The notes: generated from the letters alone by a model not told the origin. Positions 11,184 through 22,389 are shown, counted from the first letter of the stretch. The stretch is 64,000 bases of DNA from Thereva unica (GCA_949987705.1 OX465283.1:94475813-94539812); one strand, 5' to 3'. Numbers and translations: made by a program.

Positions 11184-11624
11184 TCAGCACTGCAGGAAAA
11201 TAGGAGGGAGATTGTCGGGACCATTACCTTTTTTGATATCAAGATGGTTCAGACCCGACATGATCTCATCAACAGAAAGGGATATAGCATTTATAAGGGA
11301 AGTGTCAGTGTGCGAGTCAGTTACATCGTGTGCTGCGCTGGACAAGGGGCTATAAATTTCAGCAAACCTATCAGCAAACATGCTACAAATTACTTGGAGG
11401 CACGAGGTGTGAGCTCTACCATTCGTCACTGTTGTTCGGTAGCCTGAAGTCTTTCGTTTAATGTTAACGTAATCATAGAATTTTTTAGGATCACTTATGA
11501 TACTATCACCAACAGAATTAATATATGCAGAGTAGGCCTCGCGAGACCTAACAGCAAATTCTGAGGCTAGTCTAATGTATTCGGAATTCAATCGCTCGTT
11601 TACATATGTGTTATTTTTGATCAT
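11184..11624 (-). pseudogene. LINE RT N-terminal block
   Basis: 147 residues including DPKKFYDYVNIKRK, a hallmark of the pre-RT region of Jockey/CR1 LINEs, and LDIKKGNGPDNLPP, the RT motif 1 (usually K..GPDgIp). The frame breaks after LPPIFLQC, before the catalytic motifs. Confidence 0.8.
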
Positions 11625-11690
11625 GTTATATAATTTATTTATTTGATTAAGTAAGGATCTAGTATCTCTATCCAGCCATGGTTCCGACCT

Positions 11691-11939
11691 CTATCCCGTT
11701 TTTTTAATTTTGGGTACATATTTGTCGATGATGTTGAAAATGATAGAATAAAAGCATGAAACTTTCACGTCAAGATCACTGCTAGTTAGCCTATGTTCCA
11801 AGTCGACTAGGGATAATTCGAAACCAATACTGTCCAGGTCCGCGTTTTTAAAATCGTAAACGATGCTTGGGGATTGATAAATTAAATTCGAGGATCCACG
11901 CGGAGTGCTGGATGGAGTTCGTAAATAGGTTTTCCTCAT
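11691..11939 (-). pseudogene. LINE EN-RT linker segment
   Basis: About 80 residues (YDFKNADLDSIGFELS, then YVPKIKK) of the region between endonuclease and RT. It is equivalent in position to the linker of the plus-strand copies (NFKRANFNELSSKLA, VPYEPQK). It is separated by a frameshift from the next RT block at 11624. Confidence 0.6.
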
Positions 11940-12309
11940 CGGAAACGAGTAGAGTATTCACCTCCTCGAATGAATTGGTGAAGATCAGGTCTAGCCATTC
12001 ACCACAAGAATTTGGTTGCCCAATGATTTGGTGTAGATCGTTGTCGTAAAGGGTGTCGATAAATTTTATATTGACGGCATTAGTTGCATTTATAGGAAGT
12101 CATTTATTATCTTCCTCGTCGGGGATGAAGGAAAAATTTGGACGATTGAAATCACCAAGGATAAATATGACATCATTTCCTCAGAGTGTATCGTTAACTT
12201 TCTCCACTCTATGTAATAGATCGTCATTGTTGGATTCGTCGGAATTGGGGGGATGTAGAACCTATATCATTTGATTAACTTTCCAATCAATAAGACCTTT
12301 ACCATTAAC

Positions 12310-13195
12310 TTACCCCAACCCTTTTCCTTTATGAGCGAAAATTATATTCAATTTTTAGATAAGCCATGCATGCTGATAGCAGATTCATACTACTGCTACA
12401 AGGACATCTTATAGAAAGTTCCAACAAACAACTGTATACCTAACCTTATTAAAAACATTGAAGCCAGATGCGATCTCATCGAAAATCAGGACCAGTCAGG
12501 AATATATCAGCCAGAGGATCAATACCTTTTAATAATCGACGCACCTCCAACACCTATTAGTACGACTTGTGTCATCAAGAGGAAGACAATTTCTGGAACC
12601 CTGCTAATTCATTACAAAGACTGCCAAATTCAAAATTCAATATAAATTATACCAGCAAAAACGAACATTTGGGGACAAAGTTCAAATAATTCCTTCAATA
12701 TTCCCTAAAATTAAATCAACAAAAGCCGTCCAGAAATTTAACCTAAAATAACTTACCCCAACCCTTTTCCTTTATGAGCGAAAATTATATTCAATTTTTA
12801 GACAAGCTATGCATGCTGATAGCAGATTCATACTACTGCTACAAGGACATCTTATAGAAAGTTCCAACAAACAACTGTATACCTAACCTTATTAAAAACA
12901 TTGAAGCCAGATGCGATCTCATCGAAAATCAGGACCAATCAGGAATATATCAGCCAGAGGATCAATACCTTTTAATAATCGACGCACCTCCAACACCTAT
13001 TAGTACGACTTGTGACATCAAGAGGAAGACAATTTCTGAAACCCTGCTAATTCATTACAAAGACTGCCAAATTCAAAATTCAATATAAATTATACCAGCA
13101 AAAACGAACATTTGGGGACAAAGTTCAAATAATTCCTTCAATATTCCCTATAATTAAATTAACAAAAGCCGTCCAGAAATTTAACCTAAAACAAC
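12310..13195 (+). repeat. 443-bp tandem duplication within env remnant
   Basis: The words CCCCAACCCTTTTCCTTTA and GATAGCAGATTCATACT recur 443 bp apart (first unit from 12310, second from 12753) with only a few per cent of differences. This indicates a fairly recent duplication relative to the decay of the frame. Confidence 0.95.
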
Positions 13196-13454
13196 TAGAA
13201 ACCTATCATCTTCAAAACAACGACAATATACAACTATTACAAATAAAAACCCAGCAGCAGAAGTATGCTTTATATGGATTAACATCAATTACCATCATAG
13301 CAGCAATCGCCGTTTACAGTTTCAAAATATTAACAAAGTCCTGGAATAGAAGAAAAACCAAGGTGATTCCTGAAAACATAATTTTCACTTCATCGGCATC
13401 AGAATCTCAGCGTACGAAACTTTCCTGGCCTTCGCTTCATCTTAGAGGGGAGGA
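12310..13454 (+). pseudogene. Errantivirus-like env remnant, internally duplicated
   Basis: This is the 3' third of an insect Gypsy/errantivirus-type element: the C-terminal half of an envelope-like glycoprotein. What shows this is a cysteine-containing ectodomain block with a GTLLIHYKDC segment, one hydrophobic transmembrane stretch of about 20 residues near 13265-13330, a basic cytoplasmic tail, and a stop near 13474 immediately before a purine tract. The ectodomain block occurs twice in tandem (12310-12752 and 12753-13195, 443-bp period). Stops and frameshifts break both copies. The N-terminal half, pol and gag are absent. It is an inactive fossil; assignment is by architecture and motif pattern only. 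Confidence 0.65.
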
Positions 13455-13792
13455 GTTATGGACATCATCAACATAAATTCAATTCTATTAGTAATATTTC
13501 ATCAACATGTTGCAATACTGCACCTGCACTCCAAGGTTCCCATATGCATTCCTATCTCCAGACAAAATTCTTAAGAAAAATTCCAAAGAGCATTTCCCAT
13601 ATCAAAATTCCATAGAATTATCCCACACACAAATTGCACAAGTAGAATCTTAGACCTTAAGTTACTTTTAAGATTCAGCCTCGATGTATCTTTGATTCGA
13701 GTTAGATTGAATCCTGTCGTGAAATAAATTTGAGTTTTAATTTTTTTTATACAAAATAAATCTTTTAACTCGCACATGTGGCCCGCTAACTC
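13446..13792 (+). repeat. Probable 3' LTR of the env-bearing element, with polypurine tract
   Basis: AGAGGGGAGG (13446-13455) is a polypurine tract and the following AGTTATGG matches the AGTTA start usual for Gypsy-type LTRs. A downstream AATAAA (13723, 13755) and a terminal TAACT at about 13770 or 13792 would close an LTR of 315-338 bp. No 5' LTR exists in the window to prove the right edge. The minus-strand frame 13571-13960 crosses this edge and is not a gene. Confidence 0.55.
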
Positions 13793-14129
13793 GTGTAACA
13801 CTAAACAAAATGAGGTATAGCTACTTTTGGGGGTTACAGAGCTAACTTCATGTCGTTCACGTTTCGTTACGCCCATTAACAAGTCTGTCTTTACTGTAGA
13901 TGGCCTGGTGCGTAACACGAAACCATGACAGAGGGACTGTTCATGAAATTCGGGGACCAACTTTAGGTTAAATTAAACTAATCAAAAAATAGTTTAAATA
14001 AATTAATATTAGAATCTAATAGCATATCATTTCATATTGATTAAATTGTGTTATATAAGTTAATTGTTTTTAGAATATTAGTACAATAAATGAACTCAAT
14101 AGAAAATATTTTGGTTTGGTGACCGACCA
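13793..14129. other. Non-coding flank
   Basis: AT-rich sequence with no recognised gene, repeat or TIR. It separates the env element from the next MITE. Confidence 0.5.
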
Positions 14130-14502
14130 GGGAGTCAATTCTGGTTCGGTGCAGTGAAAACGTGAAAAAAAGTTTACACTTGAAGTTTTACACACCTTTT
14201 TTCACTTTATCACTGCACTCAACCTCAAAAAGCGATTCTCGTTGCATTCGTGAAAACTTAATGCTGAATAAAGGCTGAATTGAATTTTTATACTAGCAAG
14301 TGACAGTTTATCAAATCTAGTAGGTACATATGTATCTAAAGTGTAAACTTTTCACGACTTCACTCTAAATTTCACGGTGTAAAACATTTTTGATCGTGCA
14401 AAGGTTTTGACAGTGGTTTGCACGATATAAGAATCGCAAACAAAGGTGTAAACGTGTAAAGTGTTTTCACGTTTTCACTGCACCGAACCAGAATTGCCCC
14501 CC
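14130..14502. mobile_element. ~370-bp MITE, 33-bp near-perfect TIRs
   Basis: The outer sequence CAATTCTGGTTCGGTGCAGT (from 14136) continues as GAAAACGTGAAAA and is answered by its exact complement ending at 14496. Up to six further G/C-rich bases on each side may belong to the repeat. The interior is non-coding and contains secondary inverted fragments (CGTGAAAA, GTGTAAA). It lies 390 bp upstream of the ABCG gene's first visible exon. Confidence 0.85.
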
Positions 14503-14887
14503 AGGGGACTGTTTTTAGACCTAAAAAATACGTTATTGAAACCATATAAGTTTTTAAGTGAGATATTTTCTACAGTATACTATAGTTTAATTAGTAATAA
14601 ATTGAAATTTACAGAAATATAAATATTTATCCCCATAGTTTACGAAATATTTGCCAAAGACAGTGATTTTACCACTTTGGTGAGAAAGACATATATATCA
14701 TTTTCTTCATCATTGAAAACACTCGCTTGTATGCAAAGTAAGAGATTTCAAAGCCACTTCCGAAAATGTTGTTATATAAGATAAAAAAAACTATACAGCG
14801 TTAATTTTTCCATATTTTAAAAAACTCCATGCTGAACTCCCCATATATTGGCATGTAGTAAATATTTGAAAAATAATTTCATTATAG
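14503..14887. other. Region upstream of ABCG exon 1
   Basis: AT-rich, no gene. The end, TTTCATTATAG at 14877-14887, looks like a splice acceptor, so a non-coding 5' exon probably lies further upstream. No promoter element can be called with confidence. Confidence 0.4.
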
Positions 14888-14889
14888 GA

Positions 14890-17800
14890 ATGGAGCTCAA
14901 CCCTTTGTCGCTCAAGAAAATGTCACGGGAAGAACGTCGATATTCAGTGCCCCATGGACCTCATACACCTTTACCGCCAGCCGCATCCGAAGATCTTCAT
15001 GCTTGGTCAATATACAGGTGAAATGAATTTAACTTCGTATATCCGGGAAATTTACTTCTCGGTTGACTGACCTGTTTAATGAACCTATAAGTCTTACGAA
15101 TTGATGTATTCCCACACCCTTTCTGACATTCTGCTCTTCATTACCTTTTATTGTATGTTGTTTATTGATCATTACAGGCAAAACTTGAACTCAGATTTTA
15201 CGGATTCTGCTTTGGGATCATCAGACAAATCACCGTTGCCATATGGAAACTTCCAATTAAGAGACACAACAGTTCAATCAATATTAAATCACCCCCGATA
15301 CGGACCAAAGTAAATTCAAACAATGAGTGAAAAAGTTTTGAGTAAATATTTTTTGTGTTCTCAGATCTCCTCTCGGATCAAATATGTACACTTATCTTAA
15401 ATTTGGTCTTCCTAGAGTTTTTCCGCCAAATGGTGGCTCACAAAGATCCCATCGACAGGGGCCTGGCCCTGGAAGAGGAAGAATCAATCGAGGATTTCGG
15501 GACAGCGCTGGTCCAGGGGCTGGCTCCTCTGGGTATGACAGCAGTGATAATGAAACTACAAGAAGTAGAATTCGACCAAACTTGCGGTAAAAATAAAAAA
15601 AGTCTTAATCAAACTTATTCAAAAAAAAAAATTCGTTTTTTAACCTGTTCAGAAAATATCGGAGCGAATCCGATTTTAGAGTAATAAATGGAGTGCCAAG
15701 CTCTCGCCCAAGTTCCCGAAATCAAGGAAATTTTCCACTGGCTGCACTACGTCAAACCAACAGCAGAGCAAGCATTGCTGGTAAGTAATAACACATTTAA
15801 CAATAAAAAACTTGAAAATATATTATCACAAAACAGGCACACACATCAACTCCCAATATGCTGCCAATGGTAAACATTACGCTAACAACAGATCTCACAG
15901 TGAAGCCGATTTGTTAGGAACAGACGCTGGATATGAATATGATTCAAGAATTTATGCAAGTTCTCGAAGGCGAAGAGAAATAACTGGAATGGGTAGGAAA
16001 GAGTCGAGCGTTGGTTTTGTGTATCCAAACATGCAGGTGCATTGCTTAGATGTAACACCGAGTTTACGGGGTATCTCGCTGCAAACAAAAGCTGGGGATT
16101 TATTGGCAATAATGGCGACGTCCCAAAAAGAAGGATCTACTTTAACTGAATGTTTAGCAGGTTTAAAAGGAAGAATAGCAGGTGAAATTCTTGTTAATGG
16201 GCAACATATAGACAGGAATGGTCTTCGTGAACTGTGTGGTTACGTACCTACCTTAGAAACTTCTTCTTTAGATCCTAGAATGAGTGTTCAGAGTACTCTA
16301 AATTTTCATGCAACCCTACGCGGTCCAATTGATAGAAGCGATCTGACAGAAAAGGTAACATTGGATTAAATTTACTTTATTTATTTACTTTTCCATTCAC
16401 AGATAGAAATATTAATAGAAGATCTTGGGCTAAGCACTGTACGATCTGCCAATGTCTCTAGGCTCACTCATTCGGAAAAACAAAGATTAAGTGTTGCCTG
16501 TCAGCTCCTAACTCAAGCCTCCATATTAATTCTGGATCAGGTGACGAGTAATATGGATATATTTGACACATTTTTTCTGGTTGAATATCTCAGACAATGG
16601 TGTAGTGTTGGCCGAATTGTAATAATGACGCTCCAACCACCAACTTTCGAGATATTATCTATGTGCTCCTGTGTTTTACTACTTTCTGGAGGAAGAACAG
16701 TATTTTCTGGAAGTCGTTCTGATCTTCCTCGGCATATGGGTTCGCTCGGATATCCCTGTCCCCCTTTCAAAAACCCTGCAGATTATTATCGTAAGTTTTA
16801 AAAAATTAAATACTAACCAATTTTACATAATAAATTAATTAGTCGATCTAGTAACTTTGGATGACCTCTCAGCCGCTGCCATGTTAGAATCATCAGCAAG
16901 AATTGAATCATTAGCCAACGCCTGGGATCAATTCAATTCTGAGCCACCAATCGCCGTGCCTCCGGCTAGTTTGCCAGCTTTTACAAAACGAGCAGGATTC
17001 TTTGGCCAGACTAAGGCGCTAATAAAACGTTTTATTTTGTTTAAACAGCCAGGGTCGTTACTGTCGTGGATAAGCAAACTTATTGCTGCAGCGATGATTT
17101 CATTATTCTTAGGATGTATATTTTGGGACGTTCCTTCCTCTGATCCACAGTTAAGTCTTAATGACAGATTAGGGTATCATCATTGTATTATGGCCGTTGG
17201 CTATTGGCCATTAATTATGATTACAATTCGAGATGTTCATGAAGATAGTAAATATGCAGAGCGAGATATTCGGCTGGGACTTTATTCAAGATTCTTATAT
17301 GTAGTAATTCAGGTAAATATAAATTTTAGTTTCACCTCTACAGGGTGTATACACAAAGTTTATAAAGCAGCCGACTATTAATAGGTTTTGTTCGGACAAA
17401 CAAAAAAATGTATGCGGGGAGGGGTTTTTTTTATAAACGGTTTAGCCGCTGCGGCGTTTTCATTGTGTTTGTTAGGCTTTTACATATCACTCTTATAGGG
17501 GTGGCGGACATATGGTATTGATGCCATGATATTCGAATACTACGTAGTATACTACATGTCTCGGTAGTCTAGAGGTAAGGCGCCTGACTGCTATCCCAGA
17601 GGTCCCGGATTCGAATCCCGGTCAGCCCCACGGTCCTTTGCCTTTTCCACTTTCCCACCCACATAACTTTCCTTCTTTCTCCTCCCCTCTTTACATTCCT
17701 GATTCCCCCTGTCATTGCCTTCGCTAGTCCTTCCCCGCTCCACCAAGCGCATGTCATCGGTTGGCTCATGAGATTCAACTCGTTTCAGGAGGCATAGCAC

Positions 17801-20198
17801 TCCAGTGAGTTGTTTCTCGAAATGCCCCGATGACAGAGTCGCGAAATGGTAGCAGTGAAATATCGCGGCTAGGTTGTGGCAGCTCCTTCCTACTTCTATC
17901 TCTTTCTACTCTCTATCTTCCGGCTAGTTATATGAAAAAAAAAGTTTAAATAAAAGTTGTTGACAATAATCTAAGGAACAACTTTTCCATTTACAGTTTT
18001 GCGTTAAAAAAATATTTTCAGGACAAAAAAGTGGAAAAACACTTTTTTTGAGACTTTAGCGCCGCCTACAGTGTGCATTTCTTGTTGTACAGCATCGCAC
18101 CAATGACATAAATTGTAGATCGCAAGTCCTCTCTTTTTTGTTCAATAAATTTTCCTGTAAAATGCATGCAAATCGAGAAAAACGCATTTCAAATTTTTTT
18201 ACTTTTTTTGAGTTTTCCAAAAAACTGCTAACAGTTGCACATGCCCATCGCCAAGGTAGCTTAGTCACATCCTTTTTCAACGAACAAAACTACTTTCAAC
18301 CTTTAGGCACTAAATTCAGGAGCATACCTACAGATTGACTAATACTGCACACTCAGTACACTTATTCATAAGTTGTCACTCTTAAAAATCGGAGTGCTTT
18401 GTTAAAGTTAACGGTGATGATTTTTAAAATTTAGGTTATTTGGGATCCATGGATATTGAATAAAAATTTTTATATTTGAGCCTTGATGATCCTTTTATTT
18501 TTTTTCCATAATAGTGACATTAGAAACATATAATGGACGGACGTTTCGACATTAATATTGATGTCATCATCAGCTCAAAGAATTTTATGACATTTTGTTA
18601 TAAAATAGATATTAAATATTGTACACCAAGATTTGTCTTAAGATATTGATAATAAAGAGCTTACCAGAGATTATATACTAGCACGAAGTAAAAATAGAAG
18701 AAAAAACAAAAACAATTAAATTAAAATTCTAAAATATCACCAATCATATTTTTTTTTATTTATAAATTATTTTATTTATTTTATTATTTTGTTTCCATGA
18801 CTTATTGAATTTCATGGTCACAAGCAGAACAGCATTAGTAATGGAGAACCGTAAAACTGTATATGGAGAAAGAGTTTAAAAATTTGAAAACTTTGGAATT
18901 GAGAACGATTTATAAGACGTTGTCTCGTCAAAAAATTAATATTTTAGTAATAGTAACAGCGTTTTTTTCACCAAACTTAAAGATAAAATTCCGACCATCG
19001 AGACAAAAAATGTCATTATCAAATCAATTGTGGGGCATGTGAAAAAATTTATATTGGCGAAACATCGCAGCCATTAAAGAAGAGACTACATCAACATGAT
19101 TACCATAGTAAAATCTTAAACCCACATCACAGTGCTTTAACCAAACAAACATATGATACGGGCCACAAATTCAAATTTAATGAAACCGAAATTTTAGACT
19201 CTGACAAATCATATGATAATAGGCTTATGAAAGAAACTTTTTAAATCAATAAAAATATCAAATCAACGCTTAAAAATCATACTGACTATAAAAATAATTT
19301 AAAATTTTTAAATAATTTCATTAATAATTACCGATAAATTAAATTAAACTTTTCAGATTTTATCCAACAACCATCTAATATAAATCAAAATTTCATTCCT
19401 TGATGTCTCTTTTCAATTCCAAAGCTTTCAAATTTTTCAACTCTTTCTGCATATACAGTTTTACGGTTCTCCTTTATTAATGCTGTTCTGTTTGTGACTA
19501 TAAGTCATGGAAACAAAATAGTTTATAAATAAAATAATTTATAAATAAAAAAAATATGATTGGTGATATTTTAGAATTTTAATGTAATTGTTTTTGTTTT
19601 TTCTTCTATTTTTACTTCGTGCTAATATATAATCTCTGGTAATAGCTCTTTATTTACCAACATCTTAAGACAAATCTTGATGTATAATATTTAATATCTA
19701 TTTTATAAAAAAATGTTATAAAATTCTTTTAGCTAATGATGACATCAATATTAATGTCGAAACGTCCGTCCATTATATGTTTCTAATGTCACTATTATGG
19801 AAAAAAATAAAGGGATCACCAAGGCTCAAATCTAAGAAATTTTATGATTTTTAAAAGTTAACGGTGACGATTTTTCCAAGTTTACTTTCCATAAAAAATC
19901 CCCATAAAACGTCCGGCTTCGCTTCAAAAATTTCTACACGCCCTGGCTGCTACACCATTACGATTCTACCCCCAAACTTATAAATTTGATTTGTTTGTCT
20001 GACAAAAACCTATAAACAGTCGGCCGCCTTGTAAATTTAGTGAATTGTATAAAGAAGCAATTACTTCCATTATTTAGGGCTTTTTGGGTGTTTTTCCAAG
20101 TTTATGCATCTGGTTAGCGTACTTGCTACCTGCGCATAGTATGGCGGGTCTTTACTCATACACAAGCAGCAATGACACCGGGATTTATATTTACATGG
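14890..20198 (+). CDS. ABCG (ABCG5/8-type) half-transporter, exons 1-8, 3' part missing
   Basis: The only host gene recognised. Exons: 14890-15017 (exon opens at 14888), 15178-15309, 15365-15586, 15653-15780, 15837-16354, 16403-16790, 16843-17312, 20078-20198. All junctions are GT-AG and keep frame, giving 702 codons. Residues 1-200 form a polar, Ser/Pro/Gly-rich cytoplasmic N-terminus. Residues 260-480 are an ABCG-type nucleotide-binding domain recognised by the GISLQTKAGDLLAI, LILDQVTSNMD and GYPCPPFKNPADYY blocks. From about 535, membrane helices begin, and exon 8 adds LPAHSMAGLY. The usual ABCG length is 600-850 residues, so about 150 C-terminal residues are missing. ABCG half-transporters dimerise and move lipids or sterols. 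Every catalytic motif is degenerate: the Walker A position reads MATSQKEGSTL, the signature LTHSE, Walker B ends DQ, and the H-loop His is Leu. I believe it is the insect ABCG8-like (CG31121-type) gene, but this needs a search. Confidence 0.85.
17559..17943 (+). mobile_element. tRNA-derived SINE, copy A
   Basis: Starts with a tRNA-like head (GGTAGTCTAGAGGTAAGGCG as box A, then ATTCGAATCCCGG as a slightly mutated box B), followed by about 300 bp of shared body and a short A-run at 17934-17943. It lacks the last ~100 bp (LINE-like tail) present in copies B and C. The sense frames across it are chance. Confidence 0.9.
18530..18585 (-). ncRNA. Candidate hammerhead ribozyme in pseudo-LTR
   Basis: On the minus strand, CTGATGA (18573-18567) is followed by a stem II (GACAT/ATGTC) and then GAAA (18547-18544). 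Next come ACG-TC-CGT, a 3-bp stem III with a 2-nt loop, and C at the expected cleavage position (18536). This is the core layout of the minimal hammerheads reported in Penelope-like elements. Stem I is weak as I read it. The other arm has CTAATGA (19733-19739, plus strand), a core mutation, so only this copy could be active. Confidence 0.5.
19011..19245 (+). pseudogene. GIY-YIG endonuclease fragment (Penelope-like)
   Basis: About 75 residues are readable: a Cys-x2-Cys pair directly before KIYIGETSQPLKKRLHQH, the GIY-YIG core with its catalytic Arg, then SALTKQTYDTGHKF, EILDSDKSYDNRLMKE, the C-terminal Glu region. The C-x2-C finger ahead of the GIY-YIG motif and the H..GH pattern are typical of the endonuclease of Penelope-like retroelements, which sits C-terminal to the RT. 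There is no start codon or RT upstream. The closing stop is at about 19243. Confidence 0.75.
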
Positions 20199-20769
20199 GT
20201 AAGTTAAATCTTTAAAAGTACATTCTTGGATTAATTTACTTTTAATCAAACTTTATTTAAAATTCAACTTATTCCATTTACACGTTATCTAAAAGACATT
20301 ATCTATAATTCACTTTGCTAAAGTTTTTTATGTTCGATACCAGCCTTCGAAGATGACGCCAATGGATGCCAATCACAAGTCGTCAAGGAAACCTTTTCAA
20401 AAATTGAATTATACTTTTGATAATTCAAGTTTGGTAGGGAGATTGTTATATTTGTAAATAATTCTAATTGCTATGTATATATTTTTTATATGATTTAAGG
20501 GCGTTTGTTATAACAACAGCTAGCCAGTTATTTATAAAAAATAAAACACTTACGGTTTATTGATAAACCTTTATTCACTGTCCTTTGCGCAGGCACTCTT
20601 AAGACTATGGCCAAAAACCACTTCTTAACAGAAACTAGGGCCCAATCAGGGCGTGCCCAGTAGGGAATGGAAGTCTTCCAGAGTCAATTCTGTACACTTT
20701 CCTTCGAATGCGTAGGGTCTACTTTCTATATAGAATCATCCCTTATTTTAACATTGCGATTTCCTACGG
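20199..20769. other. Start of ABCG intron 8, no recognised content
   Basis: Begins with a strong donor GTAAGT. No exon, TIR or coding block is recognised in these 570 bp, which are AT-rich. The missing ABCG C-terminal exons were looked for here and downstream and not found. Confidence 0.5.
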
Positions 20770-20912
20770 TCGAAGGCATAACGGCCACCTTCAGTTCATT
20801 CCAATATGAAGGCATAAGGGCCACCTTTTGCATTACCATACCTTCCAAAATGAAGGCATAAGAGCTACCTTTGGCATTAACATTCAGTGTAATATGAAGG
20901 CATAATGTCTGC
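20770..20912. repeat. ~44-bp minisatellite, 3-4 copies
   Basis: TGAAGGCATAAGGGCCACC and close variants start at 20770, 20807, 20851 and 20895, a spacing of 37 then 44 bp. The short frames across it on both strands are by-products. Confidence 0.9.
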
Positions 20913-20950
20913 ATTTTTAGGAAAACAATCTACATTGAAAGGTATTATAT

Positions 20951-21453
20951 TGTTACGTTTTTAGGGCTTAACGGATTCGTAGGATTAATTAAGGAATACA
21001 CAAAAATTTATTTATAACAAACCAAAACACAATTTAATAACAAACAAAATTCTTATAGTTCACTGTAATCACTTTCAATTTAATATCTCGCACTATTAAA
21101 TTCTATCTATTGCTTTATAATTCACTTTTAAATCACCACTTTTCACTGTTCTCACTTTAGAACATTTTCATCGCCTTTCAAATCAAAACTGACTCTTTCA
21201 GCGCCTTCAAGTCGCTTTTATATATCCAGGCTCCACCTTTATTTACCTTCTGGAACCTTCGTCCATTTTCTTGCTCCTAGTAGTACGTTCTTTCCTTTTC
21301 GCAAGTTTTTGAGAAGCTTGAAGTTGTCTTCAATTATCGCTCGTTCCAATTTTAGTTCAGTACATTAATCGTTAGTTCAGACAACAACCAAAGCGATTAC
21401 CTACAATCGTTGATTCAGCTTTTTAACAAACAGATGACGCATAAATCATCACA
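20951..21453 (-). repeat. Ty3/Gypsy 3' LTR, 503 bp
   Basis: On the minus strand it begins TGTGATGATTTATGCG directly after a polypurine tract (ACAGGAGGCA) and ends CGTAACA, the TG...CA form of an LTR. A TATATAAAAG box lies in the middle and AATAAA near the end. It follows an integrase C-terminus in the correct order. No 5' LTR is seen, so the element is a truncated 3' end. Confidence 0.75.
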
Positions 21454-21755
21454 TGCCTCCTGTTCGTCCCGAACAGTTGTCCATCCTGGATCCGCCTGAT
21501 GATAGATGGGCACAGCTTGTCTATGTGCACGATCTTCTTCTTTGCTTTGGGCCCTTGTTGAGTCCTGTAGACAAGATCGTTGATCCGTGTTAGGATTTTA
21601 TAGGGCCCCTCCCAACGACGTTGAAGTTTCGAAGACTAGCCTTTCCGCCGCTAAGGGTTAAACAGCCAAACGAGGTCACCTTCCTGGTATCCGGTACAGT
21701 TTTCTGGGAGGTCGTAACTTGGTTTCATCCTATCACCGTCTATGTCGTCTTAAGG
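21454..21755 (-). pseudogene. Gypsy integrase C-terminal fragment
   Basis: About 100 residues on the minus strand: QEGDLVWLFNP, an in-frame stop and a second stop, then KLQRRWEGPYKILTRINDLVYR and IVHIDKL. This is the SH3-like DNA-binding C-terminus of Ty3/Gypsy integrases, ending just before the polypurine tract and LTR. The catalytic core is absent. The plus-strand frame 21621-21896 is its shadow. Confidence 0.8.

Positions 21756-22389
<634 letters not shown>

Larger units (their letters stand above)
9440..12270 (-). mobile_element. Minus-strand Jockey-type LINE, interrupted by a MITE
   Basis: Reading from 12270 down: an endonuclease block with GDFNRPNF (about 12145), the linker (11691-11939), RT motifs (11184-11624 and 10674-10994), the active-site box, RT C-terminus (9874-10239), a C-terminal tail (9447-9632) and a short A-run (9440-9446 as T). 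About 2.8 kb of one element can be followed across at least four frameshifts or stops and a 425-bp MITE (10231-10655). The 5' end is missing beyond the endonuclease. It is dead. Confidence 0.85.
18474..19830. mobile_element. Penelope-like element fragment with ~400-bp inverted flanks
   Basis: Left arm 18474 to about 18930 and right arm about 19370 to 19830 are inverted copies, about 90 per cent alike by eye (for example AACATATAATGGACGGACG and its complement). The centre encodes a GIY-YIG endonuclease fragment. Inverted or tandem pseudo-LTRs are known for Penelope-like retroelements. A 20-bp direct repeat AAAGTTAACGGTGATGATTT flanks the arms (left about 18405, right about 19854, one mismatch) and may be a target duplication. 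There is no RT, so the copy is defective. Confidence 0.7.
17359..20035. mobile_element. TIR element filling ABCG intron 7
   Basis: Left end 17359-17405 and right end 19990-20035 are imperfect inverted repeats of about 46 bp, with GCAGCCGACT and AGGTTTT on one side matching GGCGGCCGACTG and AGGTTTT on the other, and GACAAACAAA at the inner edge. It contains a SINE and a Penelope-like fragment as later insertions. No transposase was identified. A second CAGGGYGTRTA pair (17341, 19948) hints at further nesting. Confidence 0.6.
17313..20077 (+). other. ABCG intron 7, enlarged by nested elements
   Basis: The donor is AG|GTAAAT at 17312/17313 and the acceptor TTTAG|GGC at 20077/20078. Introns 1-6 are 48-160 bp, whereas this one is 2765 bp. 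Removing the TIR element 17359-20035 leaves about 88 bp, close to the other introns. Everything between is transposable-element sequence (SINE, Penelope-like element, TIR arms). Confidence 0.8.

Noticed and set aside
12310..13474. An intact endogenous retrovirus
   Set aside because: Only the last part of env and one LTR-like sequence remain, with stops and a tandem duplication; gag and pol are absent.
13571..13960. 129-codon minus-strand frame
   Set aside because: It crosses the edge of an LTR-like sequence and has no motif; length is compatible with chance.
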